The notes under the pieces were generated by a model. That model saw only the letters and a program-made list of their open reading frames with translations. It had not been told where the DNA came from and made no database searches. A stretch of 64,000 nucleotides of DNA from an uncultured Bacteroidales bacterium (GTDB lineage Bacteria; Bacteroidota; Bacteroidia; Bacteroidales; Bacteroidaceae): contig CACXKA010000002.1 of NCBI GenBank assembly GCA_902768125.1, positions 62,001 through 126,000 on the forward strand, written 5' to 3'. The position numbers and the translations under genes are program-made. Below, piece by piece: positions 34,759-43,042 of this stretch (within the stretch, counting starts at the first letter, position 1; every line of letters starts with the position of its first letter).

Positions 34759-35376
34759 TTATTTCACTAAAACGGTGGAGCCATCGATGACGCTGACCAC
34801 CTCAACCTTCTGTCCGCTGGTGAAACCCTCACCTTCGGTCATGGCATCGAACTCATGCACAGAACCGTTGAGGCTTACTTGCACCTTGCCTTTGCCTCCC
34901 TTTTGTGCAGGAATACGCAGATAGACATCCACCGTCTTGCCTACACAATCTTCGATGTTGAATGCTCCGTTGTGCTCCAGCTTCTTGGTTTGCTTCTTGA
35001 TGAAGAAGAACATCAGGACGAATGCCACGCCGACCAATAGGGCAACAAAGGTGAGCAACCATTTGTTTTCAATCGCTCCGCTAAAGCAAACGCCACCCCA
35101 GCCGAAACCGACGATGAAGTTGACGAAGTTCTTGATGCTGAACAACGAAATGCCACCACCTAAATCCATCGTGTCGGCACCGTCGAAATCCACATCCATG
35201 TCACTGCTGTCCATACCAATCAACGTCAGCACCATCTGGATGATGAAGATGATGGAACCAACGACAGCACAAACCCAGAACACTTGCATCCATGTGTCCA
35301 TCTGTTGGAAAGCTTCCAGAAATGACATTCCATTCTCTACAGAAGGAATGGGTGCCGCATCTAAAAATTCTAACAT
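34759..35376 (-). CDS. NfeD-like membrane protein (flotillin partner)
   Basis: A 205-residue protein with hydrophobic segments at about 32-55, 82-102 and 108-125, then a soluble OB-fold domain (about 140-205). The latter contains IEDCVGKTVDVYLRIPAQKG and ends EVVSVIDGSTVLVK. This is the architecture of short NfeD proteins encoded with flotillins. It is the first gene of NfeD-flotillin-DUF4827-glmM; its upstream region carries a 14-bp tandem repeat next to the promoter. Confidence 0.85.
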   Translation of the reverse strand: MLEFLDAAPIPSVENGMSFLEAFQQMDTWMQVFWVCAVVGSIIFIIQMVLTLIGMDSSDMDVDFDGADTMDLGGGISLFSIKNFVNFIVGFGWGGVCFSGAIENKWLLTFVALLVGVAFVLMFFFIKKQTKKLEHNGAFNIEDCVGKTVDVYLRIPAQKGGKGKVQVSLNGSVHEFDAMTEGEGFTSGQKVEVVSVIDGSTVLVK

Positions 35377-35406
35377 AGTTCTTGATGTTTTGGTTGAAAT
35401 TCGCTA

Positions 35407-35414
35407 CAAAGATA
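35407..35414 (-). promoter_or_regulatory. -7 box of the NfeD-flotillin-DUF4827-glmM operon
   Basis: TATCTTTG on the minus strand, 31 nt upstream of the start codon. The expected -33 position falls inside a 14-bp tandem repeat and shows no TTTG. Confidence 0.65.
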
Positions 35415-35418
35415 GGAA

Positions 35419-35453
35419 GAAATTAGGAATTAGAAATTAGGAATTAGAAATTA
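35419..35453. repeat. 14-bp tandem repeat, 2.5 copies
   Basis: GAAATTAGGAATTA twice (35419-35432, 35433-35446) plus GAAATTA. It covers the -33 region of the NfeD-operon promoter. Confidence 0.9.
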
Positions 35454-35501
35454 TTTGTCATCTTTGCAATTTTTTTTGAAAAAGTAACACTTCCTTGCAA
35501 A

Positions 35502-35529
35502 AACTCTAAACTCTAAACTCTAAACTCTG
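35502..35529. repeat. Heptamer tandem repeat, four copies
   Basis: ACTCTAA three times followed by ACTCTGA. It covers the -33 region of the DUF1846 promoter. Similar non-tandem CTCTAAACC/ACTCTC tracts occur at about 18405-18440. Confidence 0.9.
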
Positions 35530-35540
35530 AAATTTTTTCT

Positions 35541-35548
35541 TACCTTTG
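35541..35548 (+). promoter_or_regulatory. -7 box of the DUF1846 gene
   Basis: TACCTTTG followed by CAGCC, 16 nt upstream of the first ATG. Confidence 0.7.
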
Positions 35549-35564
35549 CAGCCGAAATAGAAAA

Positions 35565-37037
35565 ATGTATAGTATGAAGATAGGATTTGACAACGAGAAA
35601 TACCTGAGGATTCAGTCTCAACACATTCGGGAACGTATTGCCCAGTTTGATGGCAAGCTGTACCTCGAATTGGGAGGAAAATTGTTCGACGACCACCATG
35701 CTTCGCGTGTGTTGCCGGGATTTAAGCCTGACAGCAAACTGCGGATGTTTGCCCAATTGCGTGACAGCCTCGAAATCGTGATTGTGATTAGTGCCGAGGA
35801 TATTGAACGAAACAAAATGCGTGCTGACTTGGGCATCACCTATAATGAAGATGTGTTGCGCCTGCGTGATGAGTTCATGAGTCGAGGCTTCATGGTCGGT
35901 TCTGTTGTCATCACTCACTACGATGGTCAGCGTGCTGCCGACCAATTCCGCCATCGTCTGGAACGGATGGGCATCAAATCCTATTGTCACTATCTCATTG
36001 ACGGCTATCCGCATAATGTGGAACTGATTGCTTCTGACGAGGGCTTTGGAAAGAACGACTATGTGGAGACCTCTCGTCCGCTCGTCATCATCACTGCTCC
36101 TGGTCCTGGTAGTGGTAAGATGGCTGTATGTCTCAGCCAGCTTTATGGCGAGAACAAACGAGGCATTCGTGCTGGTTATGCAAAGTTCGAGACCTTCCCT
36201 GTTTGGAGCCTTCCCCTGAAACATCCTGTCAACATCGCTTATGAGGCTGCTACAGCTGACCTCAACGATGTGAATATGATTGACCCTTTCCATTTCGATG
36301 CTTATGGAAAGGTGGCCATCAACTACAATCGTGACATTGAGATTTTCCCTGTGCTCCACGCACTCTTTGAAGGAATTTATGGTGACAACCCCTATAAATC
36401 ACCGACTGATATGGGTGTGAACATGGTGGGATTCTGTATTAGCGACGATGAGGTGTGCAGCCAGGCTTCTAAAGATGAAATTATTCGTCGTTACTACGAT
36501 GCAACCAATAAATTGGCTGAAGGTGCTTGTAATGAGAATGAGGTGAGCAAGATACAGATGCTCTTCAATCAGGCAAAGATCACCACATCCGATCGTCGTG
36601 TCACCGTTGCTGCCAACGAACGCAAGACCCAATCGGGTGTTCATTGTGCTGCAATGGAAATGGAAGATGGTACGATCATCACTTCCAAGACGGGTGATCT
36701 GCTGGGATGTTGTGCTGCCCTCCTGCTCAATGTGATGAAGCATTTGGCGGGTATTGAACACGACGTCAAACTCATTCCTCAGAGCATGATTGAACCGATC
36801 CAGAAGACCAAGATTGACTATCTTCGTGGCACGAACCCTCGTCTTCATACCGATGAAGTGCTGGTGGCTATCTCAGTGCTCTCCCAGCATGATGAGAACT
36901 GCCGCAAGGCGTTGGAACAGTTGCCTAAGCTTCGTGGTTGCCAGATGCACACCACCGTTATGTTGGGTGAAGTGGACCGCAAGATACTCAAGCGATTGGG
37001 TTGTGGACTCACTTGCGACCCAGTGAAAAAAGGGTGA
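35565..37037 (+). CDS. DUF1846 family protein
   Basis: A 490-residue protein matching the DUF1846 (UPF0371) family of large cytoplasmic proteins of unknown function. It has a start like KIGFDNEKYLRIQS, a glycine-rich nucleotide-binding-like segment (ITAPGPGSGKMAVCLSQLY, about 182-200), FETFPVWSLPLKHPVN, and TTVMLGEVDRKIL near the end. The ATG at 35574 (MKIGFDN) is an alternative start. Monocistronic, divergent from the NfeD operon, convergent with the HAD gene. The reaction is unknown. Confidence 0.9.
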   Translation: MYSMKIGFDNEKYLRIQSQHIRERIAQFDGKLYLELGGKLFDDHHASRVLPGFKPDSKLRMFAQLRDSLEIVIVISAEDIERNKMRADLGITYNEDVLRLRDEFMSRGFMVGSVVITHYDGQRAADQFRHRLERMGIKSYCHYLIDGYPHNVELIASDEGFGKNDYVETSRPLVIITAPGPGSGKMAVCLSQLYGENKRGIRAGYAKFETFPVWSLPLKHPVNIAYEAATADLNDVNMIDPFHFDAYGKVAINYNRDIEIFPVLHALFEGIYGDNPYKSPTDMGVNMVGFCISDDEVCSQASKDEIIRRYYDATNKLAEGACNENEVSKIQMLFNQAKITTSDRRVTVAANERKTQSGVHCAAMEMEDGTIITSKTGDLLGCCAALLLNVMKHLAGIEHDVKLIPQSMIEPIQKTKIDYLRGTNPRLHTDEVLVAISVLSQHDENCRKALEQLPKLRGCQMHTTVMLGEVDRKILKRLGCGLTCDPVKKG

Positions 37038-37089
37038 TATGTCTGAATAACGTTTGAGAACGATTCTTATTCTAAAGATTAAAATGAAA

Positions 37090-37116
37090 ATGGAAGGCTA
37101 ATTATTGCCTTCCATT
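37090..37116. terminator. Bidirectional terminator overlapping the HAD stop codon
   Basis: Perfect 10-bp stem AATGGAAGGC/GCCTTCCATT with a 7-nt loop. The loop and right arm encode the last residues and stop of the HAD gene. Confidence 0.75.
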
Positions 37117-37850
37117 ATTTGTTGCATCTTTTCAAAAGTCATTCCCTCAAAACCAGTCAAGACATAGTTACATTTGTCTTGTATTTCTTCGGGAGTATGT
37201 CCTGTGGCAAGTCCGACGGTGAAGATACCAGAGGACATCCCTGCCTGCAAGCCTGTATAAGCATCCTCGAACACGACACATTCGTCGATATCGGCATCAA
37301 ACACCTTTGCTCCTAAAAGATAACAGTCTGGAGCGGGTTTGGAGGCAGTGAAGTCTTCAGCGGTGAGCACCTTATCGAAAAGGGCATCGAAGTCGGGTAT
37401 TTGTTGCTTCACGCTCTCCATCTTGGGGATGTTGGAGCTGGTCACCACGGCGCATTTCACACCATTGCTTTTCAAGTCTTTCAGGAATTCAAGCGCACCA
37501 GGGTAGAAAACATAGCGCATCTGTGCCTCCCAAGCATTCAATCCTTCTGTGATTTCCTTTTGCCATTGTGGATCAGGGAAATAAGTGTCGAATATCTGGG
37601 TGAGGGTGGTGCCTTTGATGATGTATTCGAGTTGCGGAATGTCAGGACGGTATTTCCTCGCCGTTGCTCCCCAAAAGATGGTGTATTGGTCTTCTGTGTC
37701 GACCAATGTGCCATCTAAATCAAACAATGCCACCTTCAACTTGCGTCGTCGAGGGATGTTCCTGTCACCCTTCACAAATAGCTCTCCCCAAGGCATTGCC
37801 GTCTTCTCGTCTTCGATGTCTTCGTTGCGTTTTGTCCAAAAAGTTGCCAT
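37098..37850 (-). CDS. HAD-family phosphatase (beta-phosphoglucomutase-like)
   Basis: A 250-residue HAD hydrolase. Motif I is LFDLDGTLVDTE (about 40-51), motif II VTSSN, motif III the Lys in ASKPAPDCYLLG, and motif IV VVFEDAYTGLQAG. The helical cap lies between motifs I and II. Members hydrolyse small phosphate esters or isomerise sugar phosphates. An N-terminal extension of about 35 polar residues (NEDIEDEKTAMPWGELF) is unusual. Substrate unknown. Confidence 0.9.
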   Translation of the reverse strand: MATFWTKRNEDIEDEKTAMPWGELFVKGDRNIPRRRKLKVALFDLDGTLVDTEDQYTIFWGATARKYRPDIPQLEYIIKGTTLTQIFDTYFPDPQWQKEITEGLNAWEAQMRYVFYPGALEFLKDLKSNGVKCAVVTSSNIPKMESVKQQIPDFDALFDKVLTAEDFTASKPAPDCYLLGAKVFDADIDECVVFEDAYTGLQAGMSSGIFTVGLATGHTPEEIQDKCNYVLTGFEGMTFEKMQQIMEGNN

Positions 37851-37869
37851 ATTTTTGTTGTTTTCTGTG

Positions 37870-37877
37870 CAAAGATA
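37870..37877 (-). promoter_or_regulatory. -7 box of the HAD gene
   Basis: TATCTTTG then CACAG on the minus strand, 19 nt upstream of the start codon. Confidence 0.65.
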
Positions 37878-38556
37878 GCTCTTTTTTTAGAATTGCTGAC
37901 TATCAGGCACAAAAAAAATGAAATCCATCACGGACTTCACTTTCCTCGTCACCTTTCATCAATCATGAAAGAATGAACAAAATCTTTTACTAACCTAAAA
38001 CCTATTGTATAACCTATGTCTAATTTACTATTCTTTATTATCCTATGAAAAAACAATCTATTTTACCAAAACCAAATTAAACTTACTGAGCTTTTTTAAT
38101 CTCACCTTAACACTAATACCTATATTATTATTACTTTTCTATTGATGATGTTTGAGGCTTCGACAAGCCTTCATCTCTGATTTCGCTGCAAAGGTACGAC
38201 CTTTTTATGTCGTGGTACTAATATTTCGTCGAAAAACTTCAAAAAAAGCGTCTTTACTTGATATATGTCAATGTATGTGTGCGCACACACTTTACTTTTC
38301 TATGTTTATTTTTGTTTGGGAAAGTGGTCTCCTTGTCCGTGATTTCACCCTGTTGTCCAACCTACAAAAACGAACTTGAAAATACGCTCATGAAACCCTT
38401 CGAATGTATCATTATGTTTCTTTTTGTGTATCGTTATGTTTCCTTTTTTACCCCCCTTTCTTGATAGTCGAATGTTACGAAATGCCCGTTTTTAAGGCAT
38501 TTTTTGGATATTTTCCTTATTTCTCTGAAGATAATGTACATTTTTTTAGAAAAAAG
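37878..38556. other. AT-rich intergenic region before the orphan histidine kinase
   Basis: No credible gene. It contains a small perfect hairpin (AGGCTT CGAC AAGCCT, about 38153-38168), an isolated minus-strand TACCTTTG (38189-38196) with a flanking GTACGAC/GTCGTGGTAC hairpin, and a 14-bp perfect palindrome TGTGTGCGCACACA (38277-38290). Homopolymer-rich DNA fills the rest. The minus-strand promoter-like site could start a short RNA towards the HAD gene, but no terminator is seen. Confidence 0.5.
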
Positions 38557-38588
38557 TTTGTGTGTGAGGATGCGATTCTCTAATTTTG
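38557..38588 (+). promoter_or_regulatory. Promoter of the orphan histidine kinase
   Basis: TTTG (38557-38560), 20-nt spacer, TAATTTTG (38581-38588), exact consensus with correct spacing. A strong Shine-Dalgarno AAGGAGG lies 5-10 nt before the ATG. Confidence 0.85.
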
Positions 38589-38635
38589 CAGCATAATTTA
38601 TAAAGTATATTCAATGACATTAAGGAGGATCGCTT

Positions 38636-39457
38636 ATGTATAGTATCATTTCATCCATCATCATAGCCATTTTGGTGATAGCTTTGGCGATCATTATATA
38701 TATGTATTATAGGGAAAAAGCCAATGTGGGGAAGTATAAGCAGGGTATGAAGGCGCAGAAGGAGTATTTGCAGAATATGAGCCATGATATTCGAACCCCG
38801 ATGAATGCCATTTGCGGCTTTTCCCAGATTCTTTGTAACAAGCAGATTCGCGACATGCTGTCGGAAGAAGAAATCGCCGAATATGGCGTGATTATTCAGA
38901 GCAATACTGATTTGTTGAGCAACCTGGTGAATGACATTCTTGATATCTCAGATATGGAAAGCGGCAAGTATCGCCTGAATATCGGTGCTTGTAATGTGAA
39001 TGATGTGTGCAGAAAAGCCATCAGTACGGTGAAATATCGTTGTCCTGAGGGCGTGAATATGTATATGACCTCAGAAGTGGATGACGACTACACGATTGAA
39101 AGTGATTCAAGACGTGTGGAGCAAGTGATCATGAACTTCCTGACCAATGCAGAGAAGCATACTGAAGAAGGTGAGATTCATGTCCATGTCTCATTGAAGG
39201 AGAACCCGAGTATGATCACCTTCTCTGTGACAGACACAGGAGAGGGCGTGCCTCCAGAGAAGGCAGAACTGATTTTCGGACGTTTCGAGAAGCTCAACAC
39301 GATGAATGGCGGTACAGGATTGGGATTGCCCATCTGTCGAAAGATTGCCACGCAGTTGGGAGGTGAAACGAAGCTCGACCTTACGCATCAGGGGAAGGGA
39401 GCACGTTTTATCTTCACGCATCCTATTTCAACCCCGTTAACGGCACAACCTGCATGA
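38636..39457 (+). CDS. Orphan sensor histidine kinase with one membrane helix
   Basis: A compact 273-residue kinase. One N-terminal helix (2-23) is followed directly by the H-box MSHDIRTPM (His50) and an ATPase domain with NFLTNAEKHTEEG, DTGEGVPPEKAELIFGRFEK and GGTGLGLPIC. There is no sensor domain outside the membrane, no HAMP and no response regulator nearby. It may sense the membrane or act as a partner of other kinases. The upstream AAGGAGG Shine-Dalgarno is unusual for this phylum. Confidence 0.9.
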   Translation: MYSIISSIIIAILVIALAIIIYMYYREKANVGKYKQGMKAQKEYLQNMSHDIRTPMNAICGFSQILCNKQIRDMLSEEEIAEYGVIIQSNTDLLSNLVNDILDISDMESGKYRLNIGACNVNDVCRKAISTVKYRCPEGVNMYMTSEVDDDYTIESDSRRVEQVIMNFLTNAEKHTEEGEIHVHVSLKENPSMITFSVTDTGEGVPPEKAELIFGRFEKLNTMNGGTGLGLPICRKIATQLGGETKLDLTHQGKGARFIFTHPISTPLTAQPA

Positions 39458-39486
39458 TTTTAATGTGTTTTGAAAGAAGCAAATAA

Positions 39487-39517
39487 AAAGGCTACCCGTC
39501 AATTTGGGGTAGCCTTT
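39487..39517. terminator. Bidirectional terminator overlapping the SH3-like gene's stop
   Basis: Perfect 11-bp stem AAAGGCTACCC/GGGTAGCCTTT. It serves the histidine kinase on the plus strand, and its inner part encodes the last codons and stop of the convergent gene. Confidence 0.85.
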
Positions 39518-40488
39518 ATTGTATTTATAATGACTTTTCCTAACAAGTAGAGTAGGACCGCCAAGAGAATGTAGCCCACATAAATGAGTGTTGTCCATGA
39601 AACCACGATATAGACCATCATCGCTGCTCCGACAATCTTGGTCAGGTGGATGATGCCTGGCATGAAATAGAAATGGTGATACACCTCGTCAATGACAGCG
39701 ATGAGGGTGATGATGACCAGCCACAGCACCACTACCAGCGTTGCCATGATGGGAGGCAACACCAAAGGATTGAGGGTGGGATGGAAATAATACTCTTGCC
39801 AGAATTCGGGCACGAAGTTTTGAACGGAAGCATACAGCGAAGCCATGATGGCGACAAACAGGAGGAATAAAGCGGGGTAGGGACTTTGCATCTCGTCGAG
39901 AAAATCGAGGAGGTGTAGCAATTCCTTTCCTTTGACGGTCTTTTTCCTGCCGATGATGAAAGCAATGAGACCAATGACAATCAATGCCGACATCCAGATG
40001 ACGCGGCTGCTGGAGAGAGCGTCCAACAGTTCGGAGATGAGGTCGTCGGGTGTTGCCCCTTTCAGCAATTCACTTTCAGGAATCCATCCCATCGTCGTTT
40101 GGTTGCTTGCCACTTTCACCCAGATAGAGTCAATGGAATCCCCTGGGACCGTCTTGATGGCAGCTACGGCGATGATGTCATTCTTATAGATGTGACAAGT
40201 GTCCAGAAGGAGATCGCCCTCACGAGGGATGAGTTGCAACGAATCCGCCTTCACCAAGAAGTTGAAGTTTTCGGAGTAGTGGTGCGTCAGTCGGAACATC
40301 AGGGAATCCACCTGCTGAGGGGTGATGTTCATGAGCGTGGTGTCCTCCGTGCTTGCTGTATCGACGATGTTGACGATGGTGAGCACAGAGTCGCTGTCGG
40401 AAGGAGTGCCCTCCGAAGGTTGCGAAACCGTTCCTCCCACGCAAGAGACGATGAGAGTGGCGAGGATGATATAGAAGAACTTTCTCAT
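39499..40488 (-). CDS. SH3-like lipoprotein fused to a multi-helix membrane domain
   Basis: The frame extends upstream to 40629, but the ATG at 40486-40488 is the start: it overlaps the preceding U32 stop as ATGA and begins a lipoprotein signal (MRKFFYIILATLIVSC). The 329-residue protein has a Ser/Thr/Asp-rich linker, a beta domain (about 75-150) ending in WVKVASNQTTMGWIPESELL as in bacterial SH3 domains, then about five hydrophobic helices (165-325). The probable topology is a periplasmic SH3 domain tied to the inner membrane. Function unknown; co-transcribed with the U32 peptidase. Confidence 0.75.
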   Translation of the reverse strand: MRKFFYIILATLIVSCVGGTVSQPSEGTPSDSDSVLTIVNIVDTASTEDTTLMNITPQQVDSLMFRLTHHYSENFNFLVKADSLQLIPREGDLLLDTCHIYKNDIIAVAAIKTVPGDSIDSIWVKVASNQTTMGWIPESELLKGATPDDLISELLDALSSSRVIWMSALIVIGLIAFIIGRKKTVKGKELLHLLDFLDEMQSPYPALFLLFVAIMASLYASVQNFVPEFWQEYYFHPTLNPLVLPPIMATLVVVLWLVIITLIAVIDEVYHHFYFMPGIIHLTKIVGAAMMVYIVVSWTTLIYVGYILLAVLLYLLGKVIINTIKATPN

Positions 40489-42122
40489 GGCAGGTATAGT
40501 TTCATGAAACAGTTGTGACAATCGAAATCCAGAAGGAACGTGGCGCCATTTGCCAGTTTCAGCGCCAATTGTTCTTTTCTGGCTGTTGGCTTTTCCCTCA
40601 GGCACAAGCCCAATTGACGTCTGATGCAATATTTGGTGATCATGACAGGCGTTGCCTTGTCGTGCGTGAGTTCGTAGGGCTTTTCCACCTCAATGCTGAC
40701 GGGTTGATGCGCTTGCCGCTCCAAAGGATAAAATTTATCTCTTTCACCCCTCAATGCATCCGATAGTTCGCGTCGCCATTGACTTAGCATGGAGGAAGGA
40801 ATGAAATAGTTCTTTTTCAGGTGGATGTTGACGTCCTGAGCCTCGAAAATGGTGTCTCCGAGCTTGCTCAGTTGCCGTTCGATATTGTCCTTCTGATGGC
40901 TGCGTGCCAATTCGAAAGAATCCTGAATGGCGACAGAAGCCGTCAATCCGTCCTCGTCTGTCATCGTGATGTGGTCTTCGTACACATCAATGACCACGCC
41001 TATCTTTCTCTCAGCGGAGGGTTTGCTGAGCATCTTGTCCCATTCGAGGTCTTGGTTGCGATAGTATTGGATGCCCTTCTGTGGACGGAAAATGTCGGCA
41101 TTGTTCACACGGAATCCCACCAGTTTCCCCCTTTCGATATAGCAAAGTCCATCCCCATTGTGTAGGATGGTGTCTTTCGTCACAGGTTCTCCCATTGCCT
41201 TGGGCGTGTCGATATTGGCATCTGGTTTGCAGACATCCTTCACGAATCCTCGATTGAAGCTCTTCAGCACGTCGGGCTTGAACTTCAGATGCACCACACC
41301 AGAGGAAGCACGACAATATTCTGTTGGATGCTTGGCAATGATGGCGTTCAGGGCTTCGGAATAGGCGGCAGTCACGTTCTTCACATAATCAGCCTCTTTC
41401 AGCCTTCCTTCAATCTTCAGCGAGGTGGCTCCTACCTGCAACAGTTCTTCGAGCTGGTCAATTCGGCAGTTGTCTTTCAGGGAGAGTAAGTGCTTCTCCT
41501 TCATCACCGTCTTGCCATCAGCAAGGAGGTCGAACGCCATACGACACACTTGTGCGCATTCTCCTCGGTTGGCACTCCTGCCGAACAAGGCTTCGCTGGC
41601 GTTGCATCGTCCACTCAGACAAACACACAATGCTCCATGCACAAAGACTTCGAGTTGGGTGTCAGGGCATTTCTCATGAATGGCTGTGATTTCATCGAGG
41701 GTCAGTTCTCTTGCTAATACCACCTGACGGAATCCTAAGCCTGCCAGCATTTCCACCTTCTCCACCGTTCGGTTGTCCATCTGGGTGCTCGCGTGGAGTG
41801 GGATAGGGGGCAGGTTGAGCGAGAGAAGTCGCAAATCCTGCACAATCAAGGCATCCACGTGGATGTCGTGAAGTTTCCAGATGAGCCGTTCCACCTCCTG
41901 CATCTCATTCTCGTAGATGAGGGTGTTGACGGTCACGTACACCTTTGCCTTGTAGAGATGGGCAAAGTTCACCAGTCGCTCGATGTCTTCTACGCTGTTG
42001 CTGGCAGCAGCACGGGCGCCATGGGATGTGGCACCTATATAGACAGCATCAGCACCGTGGCGTATTGCCTCGATGCCAATGTCTGCTGTCTTAGCCGGAG
42101 CGAGAAGTTCGATGCTTCGCAT
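40485..42122 (-). CDS. U32-family peptidase / RlhA-like protein
   Basis: A 545-residue U32 protein. It has the N-terminal TIM-barrel-like region starting ELLAPAKTADIGIEAI, GADAVYIG, and the U32 signature with clustered Cys/Arg (GRSANRGECAQVCRMAF). A long C-terminal part contains two CxxC/H-like elements near the end (KYCIRRQLGLCLREK, FDCHNCF). Family members include RlhA, which makes 5-hydroxycytidine in 23S rRNA, and collagenase-like proteins; RlhA-type is more likely for this architecture. It overlaps metA upstream by one base. Confidence 0.85.
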   Translation of the reverse strand: MRSIELLAPAKTADIGIEAIRHGADAVYIGATSHGARAAASNSVEDIERLVNFAHLYKAKVYVTVNTLIYENEMQEVERLIWKLHDIHVDALIVQDLRLLSLNLPPIPLHASTQMDNRTVEKVEMLAGLGFRQVVLARELTLDEITAIHEKCPDTQLEVFVHGALCVCLSGRCNASEALFGRSANRGECAQVCRMAFDLLADGKTVMKEKHLLSLKDNCRIDQLEELLQVGATSLKIEGRLKEADYVKNVTAAYSEALNAIIAKHPTEYCRASSGVVHLKFKPDVLKSFNRGFVKDVCKPDANIDTPKAMGEPVTKDTILHNGDGLCYIERGKLVGFRVNNADIFRPQKGIQYYRNQDLEWDKMLSKPSAERKIGVVIDVYEDHITMTDEDGLTASVAIQDSFELARSHQKDNIERQLSKLGDTIFEAQDVNIHLKKNYFIPSSMLSQWRRELSDALRGERDKFYPLERQAHQPVSIEVEKPYELTHDKATPVMITKYCIRRQLGLCLREKPTARKEQLALKLANGATFLLDFDCHNCFMKLYLP

Positions 42123-43042
42123 TATTCCTTTATATCATCGATATTGAATGGCGTCTCTTGATATACGTAGTAATTCAGCCAGTTGGTGTAGAGCAGGTTG
42201 GCAGCAGCTCGCCATCTCACCACGGGGTGTTTGGAAGGATCACCGCCCGGATAATAATTCTGGGGTTTGTTGATGGTGAGTCCCTTCTTCAGGTCGCGTT
42301 TGTATTCTCCATCCAATGTCAAGGGTGAATATTCCAAGTGGCAAGTGATAAAGAACTCTCTTCCGTTTCTTGCCTCCACGATGGTGACACCTGCTTTCGG
42401 ACTTTCTGCGATGATGTGGAGTCCTGGCACCTTCTCGATGTCCTTGCGCAGAACCGTACAATGACGGCTGTGAGGAGCATAGAATTCATCATCGAAGCCT
42501 CGGAAGATGGGCAGTTCGGGAGAGAGCATCTGATGCTTGAACACGCCAAACACCTTGTGGGGCGTGTTGTGCTTGGGAACTCCATAGAAATGGTACAGTC
42601 CTGCAAACGCTGCCCAACATACATAGATGGTGCTGGTCACGTGGCTATGTGCCCAGTTGAACACTTCCTGCAACTCTTTCCAGTAAGTCACCTCCTCGTA
42701 GTTGATGAACTCCAGCGGCGCACCCGTCACGATGAGTCCGTCGTACTTCTCCTTCTTCATATCCTCGAAGTTGCGATAGAACGCCATCATGTGTTCGATG
42801 GGGGTGTTCTTGCTGGTGTGTGACTTGATTTTCATGAACTCCACCCTGATCTGCAACGCTGAGTTCGAGAGGATGCGGATGAAATCCGTCTCCGTCGTGA
42901 TCTTCAGCGGCATCAGGTTGAGCACAGCCAGTCGGAGCGGACGAATCTGCTGACTGTCCGCCCGCTTGTAGCCCATCGTGAAGATGTTTTCCTGCTTCAG
43001 TTCATCGATGGCTGGGAGTTGATCGGGTAAGATTAATGGCAT
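42122..43042 (-). CDS. metA: Homoserine O-acyltransferase MetA, acetyl-CoA type by sequence
   Basis: First committed step of methionine synthesis. The 306 residues align with E. coli MetA without shift: nucleophile Cys142 (YVCWAAF), His235 and Glu237 (CHLEYS). Residue 111 is Glu (TGAPLEF), where succinyl-CoA-specific enzymes have Gly. Glu111 is the known determinant for acetyl-CoA use, so the product is predicted to be O-acetylhomoserine despite the usual succinyltransferase annotation. It overlaps leuB and the U32 gene by one base each. Confidence 0.93.
   Translation of the reverse strand: MPLILPDQLPAIDELKQENIFTMGYKRADSQQIRPLRLAVLNLMPLKITTETDFIRILSNSALQIRVEFMKIKSHTSKNTPIEHMMAFYRNFEDMKKEKYDGLIVTGAPLEFINYEEVTYWKELQEVFNWAHSHVTSTIYVCWAAFAGLYHFYGVPKHNTPHKVFGVFKHQMLSPELPIFRGFDDEFYAPHSRHCTVLRKDIEKVPGLHIIAESPKAGVTIVEARNGREFFITCHLEYSPLTLDGEYKRDLKKGLTINKPQNYYPGGDPSKHPVVRWRAAANLLYTNWLNYYVYQETPFNIDDIKE

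Noticed and set aside
35520..36359. 279-codon minus-strand frame opposite DUF1846
   Set aside because: Antisense to a well-conserved gene and ends inside its promoter region; no supporting signals.
37878..38556. Short plus-strand frames (for example 38152-38379) before the histidine kinase
   Set aside because: Low coding character, no start context, and they cross the palindrome and promoter of the kinase gene.
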